Shown here piece after piece: positions 25,493 to 32,616 of a stretch of 64,000 nucleotides of DNA (within the stretch, counting starts at the first letter, position 1; the number at the start of each line of letters is the position of its first letter). The translations under genes and the position numbers were made by a program. Source of the stretch: JAJTFW01 sp046330075 (lineage in GTDB: Bacteria > Bacteroidota > Bacteroidia > AKYH767-A > OLB10); contig JAXLTL010000001.1 of NCBI GenBank assembly GCA_046330075.1, positions 1,364,001 through 1,428,000 of the forward strand. Reading direction: 5' to 3'. The notes under the pieces are model-generated. The model searched no databases and was not told the DNA's origin. It saw only the letters and a program-made list of their open reading frames with translations.

Positions 25493-26755
25493 TCAATTAA
25501 AGATTTTCAACATAGCTTCCTCCACTTTCTTTCCATCCAATCCGCTGATGTAATTCTCAGTAGTGCTGAATTTCTCATGCCCTAAGATTGTCTGCAAAAT
25601 CTTGGGATTAATTTCCTTGTTCAAAGCATACTGAGCGAATGAATGCCGGGCTATGTGAAAAGTCAGAGGCTTCTCAATCAAGGTCATTTTCGCTAATGCT
25701 TTTAGGTTCTTATTCAGGATTGCATTCCGGCTTCCAATCTTATTGTAAACTACCTTTTCATACCCGGGCTTGATCTTACCTTCCTGATCTATCAACTTTG
25801 AATAACTGCTATCTAACTGCTGAAAAATAAAATCACCACTTCCAAGGTTTGCGGATTCATATCTGCTTAAAATATCTGAGGACTCAGGAATAAGCGGAAC
25901 AGTCTTTCGAATGAGTTTCTTTTTCCGGGTTTTGGCCATGACATAGGAAATCGAATCATCCACAACATTTTCCCACCTAAGGCAGATCAGATCCCCCGCC
26001 CTGATACCTCCACAATAGAAAGAGAAAAGAAAACAGTTCAATGTATGCCACAAACCACTACCGGGTACAAGTTCTAATCCTTTCAGCCTTCTCAGTTCCT
26101 CCTCCGTTAACTTCTCTTTGTGGGTGGATACTCTATTAACTTTAAACTTCCTGAAAGGTGAATCTTCAGGCGAAATGATGTCTTCCTCTATAGCCTGATT
26201 AAAAGAGGCCTTCAAGTTTTTAAAATGCTCATAGATGGTATTCTGATGAAGGTCAGAGAGCGAAGTCTGAAAGTCCTTCAAAAAGCTAACTGTAATCTGA
26301 TCGAATGGAAGATCAGATTTCGCCCCGTTAAATTCAATGAGCTTGTTATAAAGTTGATTGTACCTTTTTGCTGATCTATATCCACCTGAAGCAATAAACC
26401 GATCAATAATCTTTCTTAGGAAATGCAGATAATTTGCGGATTCCTTGCCCCGATAGGAGTGGATTATCCTTTCCTTACTGGGAGCTTCATTCTTTCCCTG
26501 AAGTTGTCTGTAATGGCTTGCAATTCGCTCTAATTGGATTGCCAGCTCATCATTGAGCTTTTTTACTGATCCATCCCGGCCTCTGATCCAGTTTTTAGAT
26601 TTTGCCTTCGGATTAAAATCGGATACACTTGATACGGAAATCCCGGTCTTCAGGCTTTTGTGTTTCCGGTCTTGAGTTACCCGGATAAAAATGTCGAAGG
26701 CTCCATCCTTCGCTCTAGGTTTGTTGTTAACCCAAAGGTTGAAAGTTGTATTCAT
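25493..26755 (-). CDS. Tyrosine recombinase (integrase) of the tRNA-Leu element
   Basis: 420 residues with Bacteroidota-type architecture: an N-terminal arm-binding domain (FNLWVNNKPRAKDGAFDIFIRVTQDRKHKSLKTGI), a SAM-like core-binding domain (~95-200) and a C-terminal catalytic domain. Catalytic residues seen: Arg in FYCGGIRAGDLICLRWENV, HxxR in FHIARHSFAQYAL, His in LGHEKFSTTENY and the nucleophilic Tyr in the same motif. All are intact, so the enzyme is probably active. It lies at the attR end, with three ATTACTTTAA decamers between its start and attR. Confidence 0.95.
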   Translation of the reverse strand: MNTTFNLWVNNKPRAKDGAFDIFIRVTQDRKHKSLKTGISVSSVSDFNPKAKSKNWIRGRDGSVKKLNDELAIQLERIASHYRQLQGKNEAPSKERIIHSYRGKESANYLHFLRKIIDRFIASGGYRSAKRYNQLYNKLIEFNGAKSDLPFDQITVSFLKDFQTSLSDLHQNTIYEHFKNLKASFNQAIEEDIISPEDSPFRKFKVNRVSTHKEKLTEEELRRLKGLELVPGSGLWHTLNCFLFSFYCGGIRAGDLICLRWENVVDDSISYVMAKTRKKKLIRKTVPLIPESSDILSRYESANLGSGDFIFQQLDSSYSKLIDQEGKIKPGYEKVVYNKIGSRNAILNKNLKALAKMTLIEKPLTFHIARHSFAQYALNKEINPKILQTILGHEKFSTTENYISGLDGKKVEEAMLKIFN

Positions 26756-26801
26756 GTTCTAGTAATGTCATTTCCCGGGGGTAAAAATACAAAGCGAAGG
26801 G

Positions 26802-26848
26802 ATTACTTTAACAATTACTTTAACGAATATTGCTATCCATTACTTTAA
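26802..26848. promoter_or_regulatory. Three ATTACTTTAA decamers, candidate integrase arm sites near attR
   Basis: ATTACTTTAA at 26802-26811, 26814-26823 and 26839-26848, in the same orientation, between the integrase start and attR. The first two are spaced 12 bases, about one helical turn. The same decamer occurs inside attL. Confidence 0.55.
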
Positions 26849-26938
26849 ATTACCTTCCTTTTCTATACCTACTTATTGAATATCAGCTATAAAACCACTT
26901 GTGGAGGTAATAGAATATACCTGAATCCATGTATTAGT

Positions 26939-26955
26939 ATTCCCGTCCCGGGTAC
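26939..26955 (+). repeat. attR core: copy of the tRNA-Leu 3' end
   Basis: ATTCCCGTCCCGGGTAC, identical to 21558-21574. No tRNA body precedes it, so it is the displaced duplicate made by integration. Confidence 0.9.
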
Positions 26956-27120
26956 GGAACAGAAAGAGAAACAGAGCGAGAGCGAAGGCGAGAGCGATGG
27001 CGAGAGCGATGTTTTTCTTTCTGTTTTCCCTGATTCTCCTTCTCTTCCTCTTTCTTCATTTACAATTTGTTAGATTTTCCTGAAGTGAGAAACCGTAATC
27101 TATAATCCTGAGATTCTTCT
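26956..27120. repeat. GA-rich degenerate short repeat after attR
   Basis: 26960-27012 is an irregular (GAGAGCGA)n-like run (units such as GAGAGCGA, GAGAGCGAAGGC). The rest to 27120 holds no gene. The short open frame through this repeat is not coding. Confidence 0.5.
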
Positions 27121-27236
27121 TTCTTTTCGGGCTGCGCCCGAAAGCCATTATTCAACCCCTTCAGGGTTGGGATGAGGGGGTGGTTTTTAACCACGAGCTA
27201 CGCTCGTGGTTAAAACATGCAGCCCCTTCAGGGCTG
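27121..27236. repeat. 116-bp palindromic repeat, copy A
   Basis: Contains four palindromes in series: TTCGGGC-TGC-GCCCGAA, CAACCCC-TTCA-GGGTTG, TTAACCACGAG-CTACG-CTCGTGGTTAA and AGCCCC-TTCA-GGGGCT-like. The copy at 27349-27464 is nearly identical. Such clustered hairpins are REP/BIME-like. Confidence 0.75.
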
Positions 27237-27348
27237 TAGTCGAATGCGCTAGCAGAATACTTCTAATCGCGTCTTCGCTCAGAGAAGCTTCGCGTTTCGG
27301 CGCCTTTGAAGGGAAAAATCATTTTACATATTCCGGTGATTCTACGTC
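27237..27348. other. Spacer between palindromic repeat copies
   Basis: 112 bases with a partial hairpin (CTTCGCTCAGAGAAGCTTCGCG region). No gene seen. Confidence 0.4.
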
Positions 27349-27464
27349 TTCTTTTCGGGCTGCGCCCGAAAGCCATTATTCAACCCCTTCAGGGTTGGGG
27401 TGAGGGAGTGGTTTTTAACCACGAGCTACGCTCGTGGTTAAAACATGCAGCCCCTTCAGGGCTG
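27349..27464. repeat. 116-bp palindromic repeat, copy B
   Basis: Second copy of 27121-27236, exactly 228 bases downstream, with a few substitutions in the GGGATGAGGGGG segment. The region after it (27482-27510) carries another perfect palindrome, CCTAACCTCG-N9-CGAGGTTAGG. Confidence 0.75.
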
Positions 27465-27536
27465 AGAGAGGGAGAGGCGCTCCTAACCTCGGGCTTCACT
27501 CGAGGTTAGGAGGTTTAGCCCCTTCAGGGCTGGGAG

Positions 27537-27628
27537 CGGCTACGCTCGGAGTAAACTTCTCACCTCGTCTTCCCTAAATGTAAAAAGCCGCTTATTAGCG
27601 GCTTTTTTTGGAGCGAAAGACGAGGTTC
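27537..27628. repeat. 92-bp repeat, copy 1 (terminator plus 3' fragment of tRNA-Gly)
   Basis: Identical by eye to 27633-27724 (period 96 bases). It contains a terminator hairpin (27582-27609) and ends with about 20 bases of the tRNA-Gly 3' half (27610-27628), without the rest of the tRNA. Confidence 0.85.
27582..27609. terminator. Duplicated intrinsic terminator hairpin
   Basis: AAAAAGCCGC-TTATTA-GCGGCTTTTT, identical to the tRNA-Gly terminator 96 bases away. Confidence 0.7.
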
Positions 27629-27632
27629 TCCT

Positions 27633-27780
<148 letters not shown>

Positions 27781-27788
27781 AGGGGCTG

Positions 27789-27796
27789 CAAAAATA
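27789..27796 (-). promoter_or_regulatory. -7 promoter element TATTTTTG for tRNA-Gly
   Basis: Minus-strand TATTTTTG, an exact TAnnTTTG match 9 bases before the mature 5' end. A TTG lies 21 bases further upstream. Confidence 0.55.
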
Positions 27797-27823
27797 CAAC
27801 GCTCAGAGGGACAAAATCAAATT

Positions 27824-30457
27824 TCAGGCATTTAAATTCGCTTTCTCTCTGGAAATCAGCTTTTTAATTTCATTAAGCTTCATCAATGCTTCTACCGGAG
27901 TAAGCGTATTAATGTCTGTTTGCAGAATCTCGTCACGGATCTGTTCGAGCACCGGATCATCGAGCTGGAAGAAACTCAGCTGCAGTTCATCGCGGTGCTG
28001 ACGCTGTAAGGCAACTTTATTCAGTTCGCTGCTGCTATGTGCCTTCTCCAGCGTTTGGAGCATCTCCTTTGCCCTGTGAATCACAGGAGATGGCATTCCA
28101 GCCATGCGGGCTACATGAATTCCAAAACTATGTTCACTTCCGCCCGGCACGAGCTTGCGCAGGAAGAGCACCTGATTTCCGCTTTCACGAATAGCAATAT
28201 TGTAGTTTTTAATGCGCGGGAATTGAGCCGCCATCTCATTCAGTTCATGATAGTGGGTAGCGAACAGCGTTTTTGCACGGGACCCCGGATGTTCATGCAG
28301 ATACTCGGCAATGGCCCATGCAATCGATATACCGTCGTATGTGCTGGTGCCACGACCAATCTCATCCAACAGCACCAGACTCCGTGAACTGATGTTGTGT
28401 AAAATGCTGGCGGTTTCATTCATCTCTACCATAAAAGTGGATTCGCCCTGCGAAAGATTGTCAGAGGCTCCCACCCTGGTAAATATTTTATCAACGATGC
28501 CGATGTCTGCATGCGAAGCCGGTACAAAACAACCGGTCTGAGCCATCAGTACGATGAGTGCTGTTTGTCGCAGTACCGCACTCTTACCAGCCATATTCGG
28601 ACTGGTAATGATGATGATCTGTTGCTTTTCATCATCGAGATATACATCGTTGGGAATATAGCTTTCGCCGAGCGGCAATTGCTGTTCGAGCACCGGATGA
28701 CGGCCACCCACGATATTCAGTATCTGGCCTTCGTTGAGATGAGGTTTTACATACCCGTTCTTCAACGAAACCTGTGCGAAACTGCAGAGGCAATCCATTC
28801 GTGCCAGTTCTACCGCATTGGCCTGTAAAGATGGAATGTAGCCTGTCATGAATTCCAGTAATTCATTGTAGAGTCTTTCTTCAATGACACTGATTTTCTC
28901 TTCTGCGCCGAGAATTTTCTCTTCGTATATCTTCAGCTCTTCCGTGATGTACCTTTCGGCATTGGTGAGTGTTTGTTTACGTACCCAGGATGCCGGAACT
29001 TTATTTTTATGCGCGTTGGTGACTTCGATGTAATAACCAAACACGTTATTGTATGCGATCTTGAGGGATGGAATTCCGGTCTTCTCAATTTCCTCCCGTT
29101 GAATTTTCAGCAAATAATCTTTGCCTTCAAACGCCAATGTGCGCAGTTCATCCAGTTCTGCATGATAACCCGACCGTATAGCTCCACCTTTGTTGAGCAA
29201 TGCAGGTGGATCATCCGATAGAGCCGACTCGAGTTTATGCAACAGTTCATGGCAGGGATGTAATCTGTCGCCGATGGCCACAAATCCCGGATGACCTGAG
29301 GAGGTGAGTGTATTTTTAAGTGGTGTGAGCAGTTGCAGCGAACGGCGCAGTTGCAGCGCCTCTCTCGGCCCGAGTTTACGGATGGCGATGCGGGAAGAAA
29401 TACGCTCAAGGTCTCCCATGCCCTTTAACTGAACCTGAAACTCTTCAAGCAGCGCCGTATTTTTCGTTAAGGCTTCAACGTTATTAAGTCTGTCTTGCAC
29501 GGGCAGCAGTTCCTTGAGCGGCATCAGCAGCCAGCGCCGCAGCATACGTCCGCCCATGGGTGAAACAGTATCATCCAGCACATCGAGCAAGGTGCGTGCA
29601 TTGTCGTGTGGGGAACTGACCAGTTCAAGGTTACGGATTGTAAACCGGTCGAGCCAAACATACCGGTCTTCTTCCATCCTGCTCAGTGAAGAGATGTGAA
29701 CGAGGGCTTCCTGCCGTGTTTGCTGGAGATAATGCAAGGCCGCTCCGGCAGCGATGATGCCCGATTCAAAGGCGTCTACACCAAAGCCCTTCAGCGAGCT
29801 GGTTTGAAAGTGTTTCTGAAGTGTTTCCCGGGCAAAGAGGGATTGAAAAGCCCAGTCGTCGAGCATATACATATAAAACCGGTTGCCATAACGCTGTTCA
29901 AAATCCTGCCGTGCAGCACGAGGTACGAGTACCTCAGTGGGCTGGAAACTCTGCAAGAGTTTATCAATGTATTCAGCCTTACCTTCAGCCACATAAAATT
30001 CGCCGGTGCTGGCATCTGCGAGGGCAAGTCCCGATGGTTGCGTTTTTGAAGCTGGATACCAGGCAGCGAGGAAGTTATTCGATTTATGATCGAGGATTTT
30101 ATCACTGAAGGTAACTCCGGGTGTTACCACTTCTGTAACGCCACGCTTTACGATTTTTTTAGTGGTTTTAGGATCTTCGAGTTGATCACAGATTGCGACC
30201 CTCATGCCGGCCCTGACCAGTTTGGGCAGATATGTTTCCAGCGAATGGTGCGGAAAACCGGCCAGGTCCATCTCGGAAGCTGAACCGTTACTGCGTTTGG
30301 TAAGCACAATCCCAAGTACTTTCGAGGCTTTCACGGCATCCTCGTTAAACGTTTCATAAAAATCTCCTACCCTGAAAAGCAGTAGGGCATCAGGGTACTT
30401 TGCCTTGATGCTGTTGTATTGCTGCATGAGCGGGGTTTCCTCTTTCACGGCTATCAC
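27824..30457 (-). CDS. mutS: DNA mismatch repair protein MutS
   Basis: 877 residues. N-terminal mismatch-recognition domain with GDFYETF (the Phe-x-Glu mismatch-binding motif, ~residues 32-38), connector and lever domains, and a C-terminal ABC-type ATPase. Walker A reads TSPNMAGKS (residues 618-626), Walker B is LVLLDEIGRGTSTYDG, and the signature region is ASDNLSQGESTFMVEM. The first glycine of the P-loop (usually TGPNMAGKS) is Ser619, from AGT at 28601-28603. Two GTGs at 30457 and 30448 are both possible starts. It diverges from the methyltransferase gene with only 27 bases between. Confidence 0.95.
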   Translation of the reverse strand: MIAVKEETPLMQQYNSIKAKYPDALLLFRVGDFYETFNEDAVKASKVLGIVLTKRSNGSASEMDLAGFPHHSLETYLPKLVRAGMRVAICDQLEDPKTTKKIVKRGVTEVVTPGVTFSDKILDHKSNNFLAAWYPASKTQPSGLALADASTGEFYVAEGKAEYIDKLLQSFQPTEVLVPRAARQDFEQRYGNRFYMYMLDDWAFQSLFARETLQKHFQTSSLKGFGVDAFESGIIAAGAALHYLQQTRQEALVHISSLSRMEEDRYVWLDRFTIRNLELVSSPHDNARTLLDVLDDTVSPMGGRMLRRWLLMPLKELLPVQDRLNNVEALTKNTALLEEFQVQLKGMGDLERISSRIAIRKLGPREALQLRRSLQLLTPLKNTLTSSGHPGFVAIGDRLHPCHELLHKLESALSDDPPALLNKGGAIRSGYHAELDELRTLAFEGKDYLLKIQREEIEKTGIPSLKIAYNNVFGYYIEVTNAHKNKVPASWVRKQTLTNAERYITEELKIYEEKILGAEEKISVIEERLYNELLEFMTGYIPSLQANAVELARMDCLCSFAQVSLKNGYVKPHLNEGQILNIVGGRHPVLEQQLPLGESYIPNDVYLDDEKQQIIIITSPNMAGKSAVLRQTALIVLMAQTGCFVPASHADIGIVDKIFTRVGASDNLSQGESTFMVEMNETASILHNISSRSLVLLDEIGRGTSTYDGISIAWAIAEYLHEHPGSRAKTLFATHYHELNEMAAQFPRIKNYNIAIRESGNQVLFLRKLVPGGSEHSFGIHVARMAGMPSPVIHRAKEMLQTLEKAHSSSELNKVALQRQHRDELQLSFFQLDDPVLEQIRDEILQTDINTLTPVEALMKLNEIKKLISREKANLNA

Positions 30458-30465
30458 TAACTTTG
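30458..30465 (+). promoter_or_regulatory. -7 promoter element TAACTTTG for the methyltransferase-ruvC operon
   Basis: Exact TAnnTTTG match starting at the first base after the mutS start codon, 20 bases before the GTG at 30485. A minus-strand TATCTTAG (one mismatch) nearby could serve mutS, so the divergent promoters overlap. Confidence 0.5.
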
Positions 30466-30484
30466 CGCTAAGATACCCATTCGC

Positions 30485-31024
30485 GTGCAGAAGCTGAAGA
30501 ACGAAGAACTAGGCCGCCCCGACCTATCTGCTTATCAACAGATAAAGAAATTACCGGTTATTCTGGTACTCGACAATGTACGCAGTGCACTCAATGTGGG
30601 GTCTGTTTTCCGCAGTTCCGACGCGTTCCGCATACAGGCTATTTACCTCTGTGGTATCACAGCCTGTCCGCCTCAGAAAGAAGTACTCAAGACTGCCCTG
30701 GGCGCCACCGAATCGGTACCGTGGAAACACTTCGGACAAACACTGGAAGCGGTCCGTTCGCTGCAGCAGGAAGGATTTAAAGTTTACGCCATGGAACAGG
30801 TTCGCGGAAGTATTTCGCTTGCCGGCTTTGAGCCCGGCGACTCCCCGGTTGCCGTCGTTTTTGGTCACGAGATGGACGGTGTGGCGCAGGAAGTAATTGA
30901 TGCGTGTGACGGATGCCTCGAAATTGAACAGGAAGGCACCAAACATTCGCTCAATGTTTCTGTGTGTGCCGGTATTGTTTGCTGGGAACTTCATCGTAAA
31001 CTTGCGGCAAAGCATGACAGCTAA
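30485..31024 (+). CDS. SpoU/TrmH family RNA methyltransferase
   Basis: 179 residues from a GTG. SPOUT fold with the knotted SAM-binding motifs: LDNVRSALNVGSVFRSSDAF (motif 1, Asn and Arg conserved), VAVVFGHEMDGV (motif 2) and IEQEGTKHSLNVSVCAGIVCWEL (motif 3). Methylates a 2'-O-ribose in tRNA or rRNA; the exact target is not deducible from sequence. The downstream ruvC start overlaps its last 11 bases, so the two are coupled. Confidence 0.92.
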   Translation: MQKLKNEELGRPDLSAYQQIKKLPVILVLDNVRSALNVGSVFRSSDAFRIQAIYLCGITACPPQKEVLKTALGATESVPWKHFGQTLEAVRSLQQEGFKVYAMEQVRGSISLAGFEPGDSPVAVVFGHEMDGVAQEVIDACDGCLEIEQEGTKHSLNVSVCAGIVCWELHRKLAAKHDS

Positions 31025-31619
31025 ATCCACAGAGCGTATTATCCTCGGCATCGACCCCGGCACCGTGGTGATGGGGTATGCTGTCATTTCGGCAAACGGA
31101 AATAAATTACGTCTGATAACTGCCGGTGTTTTAAAGATGACTTCCGACGACCATCACTTCGACCGGTTGAAGGATATTTTCGACACTGTGAGTGAACTGA
31201 TCAGCAATCATCATCCTGATGAACTCTCCATCGAAGAGCCTTTTTATGGAAAGAACGTGCAGTCGATGCTGAAGCTGGGAAGAGCGCAGGGCGTAGCCAT
31301 GGCTGCCGCGCTGCACCGGCAGATTCCGGTTTTCGGCTACTCTCCCCGACTTATCAAACAATCTATCACCGGCAAGGGTAGTGCCTCCAAGGAACAGGTT
31401 GCGGCCATGTTGCAACGGCTGCTGCAATTTGAACAGCGCCCGAAATTTCTGGATGCCACCGATGCCATGGGAGTTGCCGTATGTCATTTTTTTCAGACAG
31501 GGAGCATACATCAGCAAACCACACCTGCGAAAAAACAACAGGCCGTAAAAGAAGGGAAGAAGAAGTACACCGGCTGGGAGGCCTTTATTCAGGAGAATCC
31601 CAAAAGGGCAAAAAAGTAA
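31014..31619 (+). CDS. ruvC: Crossover junction endodeoxyribonuclease RuvC
   Basis: 201 residues from the ATG at 31014, chosen because ILGIDPGTVVMGYAV (catalytic Asp) follows directly; longer upstream readings run through the methyltransferase. Other catalytic acidic residues: Glu in LSIEEPFYGKN and the DATDAMGVAVCH Asp pair. It cleaves Holliday junctions with RuvAB. A basic C-terminal tail (KKQQAVKEGKKKYTGW) extends beyond the RNase H fold. It overlaps the upstream gene by 11 bases. Confidence 0.96.
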   Translation: MTAKSTERIILGIDPGTVVMGYAVISANGNKLRLITAGVLKMTSDDHHFDRLKDIFDTVSELISNHHPDELSIEEPFYGKNVQSMLKLGRAQGVAMAAALHRQIPVFGYSPRLIKQSITGKGSASKEQVAAMLQRLLQFEQRPKFLDATDAMGVAVCHFFQTGSIHQQTTPAKKQQAVKEGKKKYTGWEAFIQENPKRAKK

Positions 31620-31634
31620 TCAGTATCCGGAGAG

Positions 31635-31670
31635 AAAAAAGGCCTCTTTCATCAGAAAGAAGCCTTGATT
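31635..31670. terminator. Bidirectional terminator between ruvC and the HIT gene
   Basis: A-run, GGCCTCTTTC-ATCA-GAAAGAAGCC hairpin (one mismatch), then TTGATTTTTT. The stop codon of the HIT gene lies in the loop. Confidence 0.75.
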
Positions 31671-32044
31671 TTTTCAGCTGTGGCGGCCAGTTCTCCGGGA
31701 GAAGGCTGCAGCTTTGGCTTTGAAAAATTAATATCGCCGACGTGATTGAGCGGCACCAGATGAATATGAGCATGTGGTACTTCCAGTCCGATAACGGCGA
31801 TGCCTATCCGTTTACAGGGCACCGCCTTTTCGATGGCCGGGGCCACACTTCGGGCAAACGACCAGAGGCGTTTAAAAAAGTCATCTTCCAGATCAAAGAT
31901 ATAATCCACCTCTTTCTTTGGAATGACAAGGGTATGTCCTTCTACCAGCGGCATGATGTCCAGAAAAGCCAGAAACTCCTCTGTTTCTGCAATCTTATGA
32001 CAGGGAATTTCGCCATTGATAATTTTCGTGAAGATACTTGCCAT
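31652..32044 (-). CDS. HIT family (HINT-like) nucleotide hydrolase
   Basis: 130 residues. The histidine-triad motif is PHAHIHLVPL near residue 100. FTKIINGEIPCHKIAE at the N-terminus is typical of HINT proteins. It hydrolyses nucleoside phosphoramidates or related substrates; the natural substrate is not known. It starts 2 bases after the greA stop, so greA and this gene are co-transcribed. Confidence 0.93.
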   Translation of the reverse strand: MASIFTKIINGEIPCHKIAETEEFLAFLDIMPLVEGHTLVIPKKEVDYIFDLEDDFFKRLWSFARSVAPAIEKAVPCKRIGIAVIGLEVPHAHIHLVPLNHVGDINFSKPKLQPSPGELAATAEKIKASF

Positions 32045-32046
32045 GA

Positions 32047-32526
32047 TCAGGATGCCAGTGAGATTTCAAGGACTTCGAATTTCATCACACCGCCCGGCGT
32101 GGTAATATCGGCGATCTCGCCCACCTTCTTACCTAACAATCCTTTGCCGATTGGTGACGACACCGATATCTTGCCTGATTTCAGGTCAGCTTCGTTTTCA
32201 GCCACCAGGGTGTAACACATTTCAGCCTTATTGGTGGTATTGCGGATTTTTACTTTGCACAAAACCGAAACTTTGGAGGTGTCCAGTTTCGATTCATCGA
32301 TGATGCGTACGCTGGCCACCAGCTCTTCCATTTTCGATATCTTCAGTTCGAGGAGTCCCTGAGCATCCTTTGCAGCATCGTATTCAGCATTTTCTGAAAG
32401 GTCACCTTTATCACGAGCCTCTGCAATCTGCCTGGAGATACCCGGACGTTCCACCGTTTTCAGGTGATTGAGTTCTTCCTGCAGCTTTTTTAATCCTTCT
32501 TCGGTGAGGTATGTAATCTTTGACAT
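32047..32526 (-). CDS. greA: Transcription elongation factor GreA
   Basis: 159 residues. The N-terminal coiled coil carries the tip acidic residues in DKGDLSENAEYDAAKD (residues ~38-53), which stimulate RNA polymerase transcript cleavage. The C-terminal FKBP-like domain ends SPIGKGLLGKKVGEIADI. It lies directly upstream of the HIT gene. Confidence 0.96.
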   Translation of the reverse strand: MSKITYLTEEGLKKLQEELNHLKTVERPGISRQIAEARDKGDLSENAEYDAAKDAQGLLELKISKMEELVASVRIIDESKLDTSKVSVLCKVKIRNTTNKAEMCYTLVAENEADLKSGKISVSSPIGKGLLGKKVGEIADITTPGGVMKFEVLEISLAS

Positions 32527-32561
32527 GTTATTAAACTATTCTGGGTGTGTCATGAATAAGA

Positions 32562-32597
32562 CGGAAGACCTCTCCCTGTGCAGGGAGAGGTCTTCCG
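32562..32597. terminator. Strong inverted repeat between the PorV-family gene and greA
   Basis: 17-bp perfect arms CGGAAGACCTCTCCCTG / CAGGGAGAGGTCTTCCG separated by two bases. No strong T-run on the minus strand, so termination is probable but could also be a regulatory hairpin. Confidence 0.6.
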
Positions 32598-32616
32598 AAT
32601 AATTAATTAATGATGA

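Larger units (their letters stand above)
21558..26955. mobile_element. tRNA-Leu-integrated genetic element (~5.4 kb)
   Basis: Bounded by the 17-bp direct repeats of the tRNA-Leu 3' end. It holds, in minus-strand order, a tyrosine recombinase, an unknown 264-residue protein, an HTH protein, an unknown 139-residue protein, a replication-initiator-like protein and an exported cargo protein. All genes point toward the tRNA. Base composition is visibly AT-richer than the flanks. The decamer ATTACTTTAA occurs once near the left end and three times near the right end, as expected of integrase arm sites. No capsid, Zot-like ATPase, relaxase or transposase gene was seen. Most likely a satellite-like or plasmid-like integrative element. 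Confidence 0.85.

Noticed and set aside
21558..26955. Reading the tRNA-Leu element as a complete inovirus prophage
   Set aside because: No Zot-type ATPase, coat protein or pIII-like gene is present, so only the replication-initiator likeness supports it.
26876..27073. 65-codon frame across attR
   Set aside because: It bridges the attachment core and GA repeat and has no protein likeness.
27206..27509. Small open frames in the palindromic repeat region
   Set aside because: They run through REP-like hairpins and are repeated with the repeat; no protein likeness.
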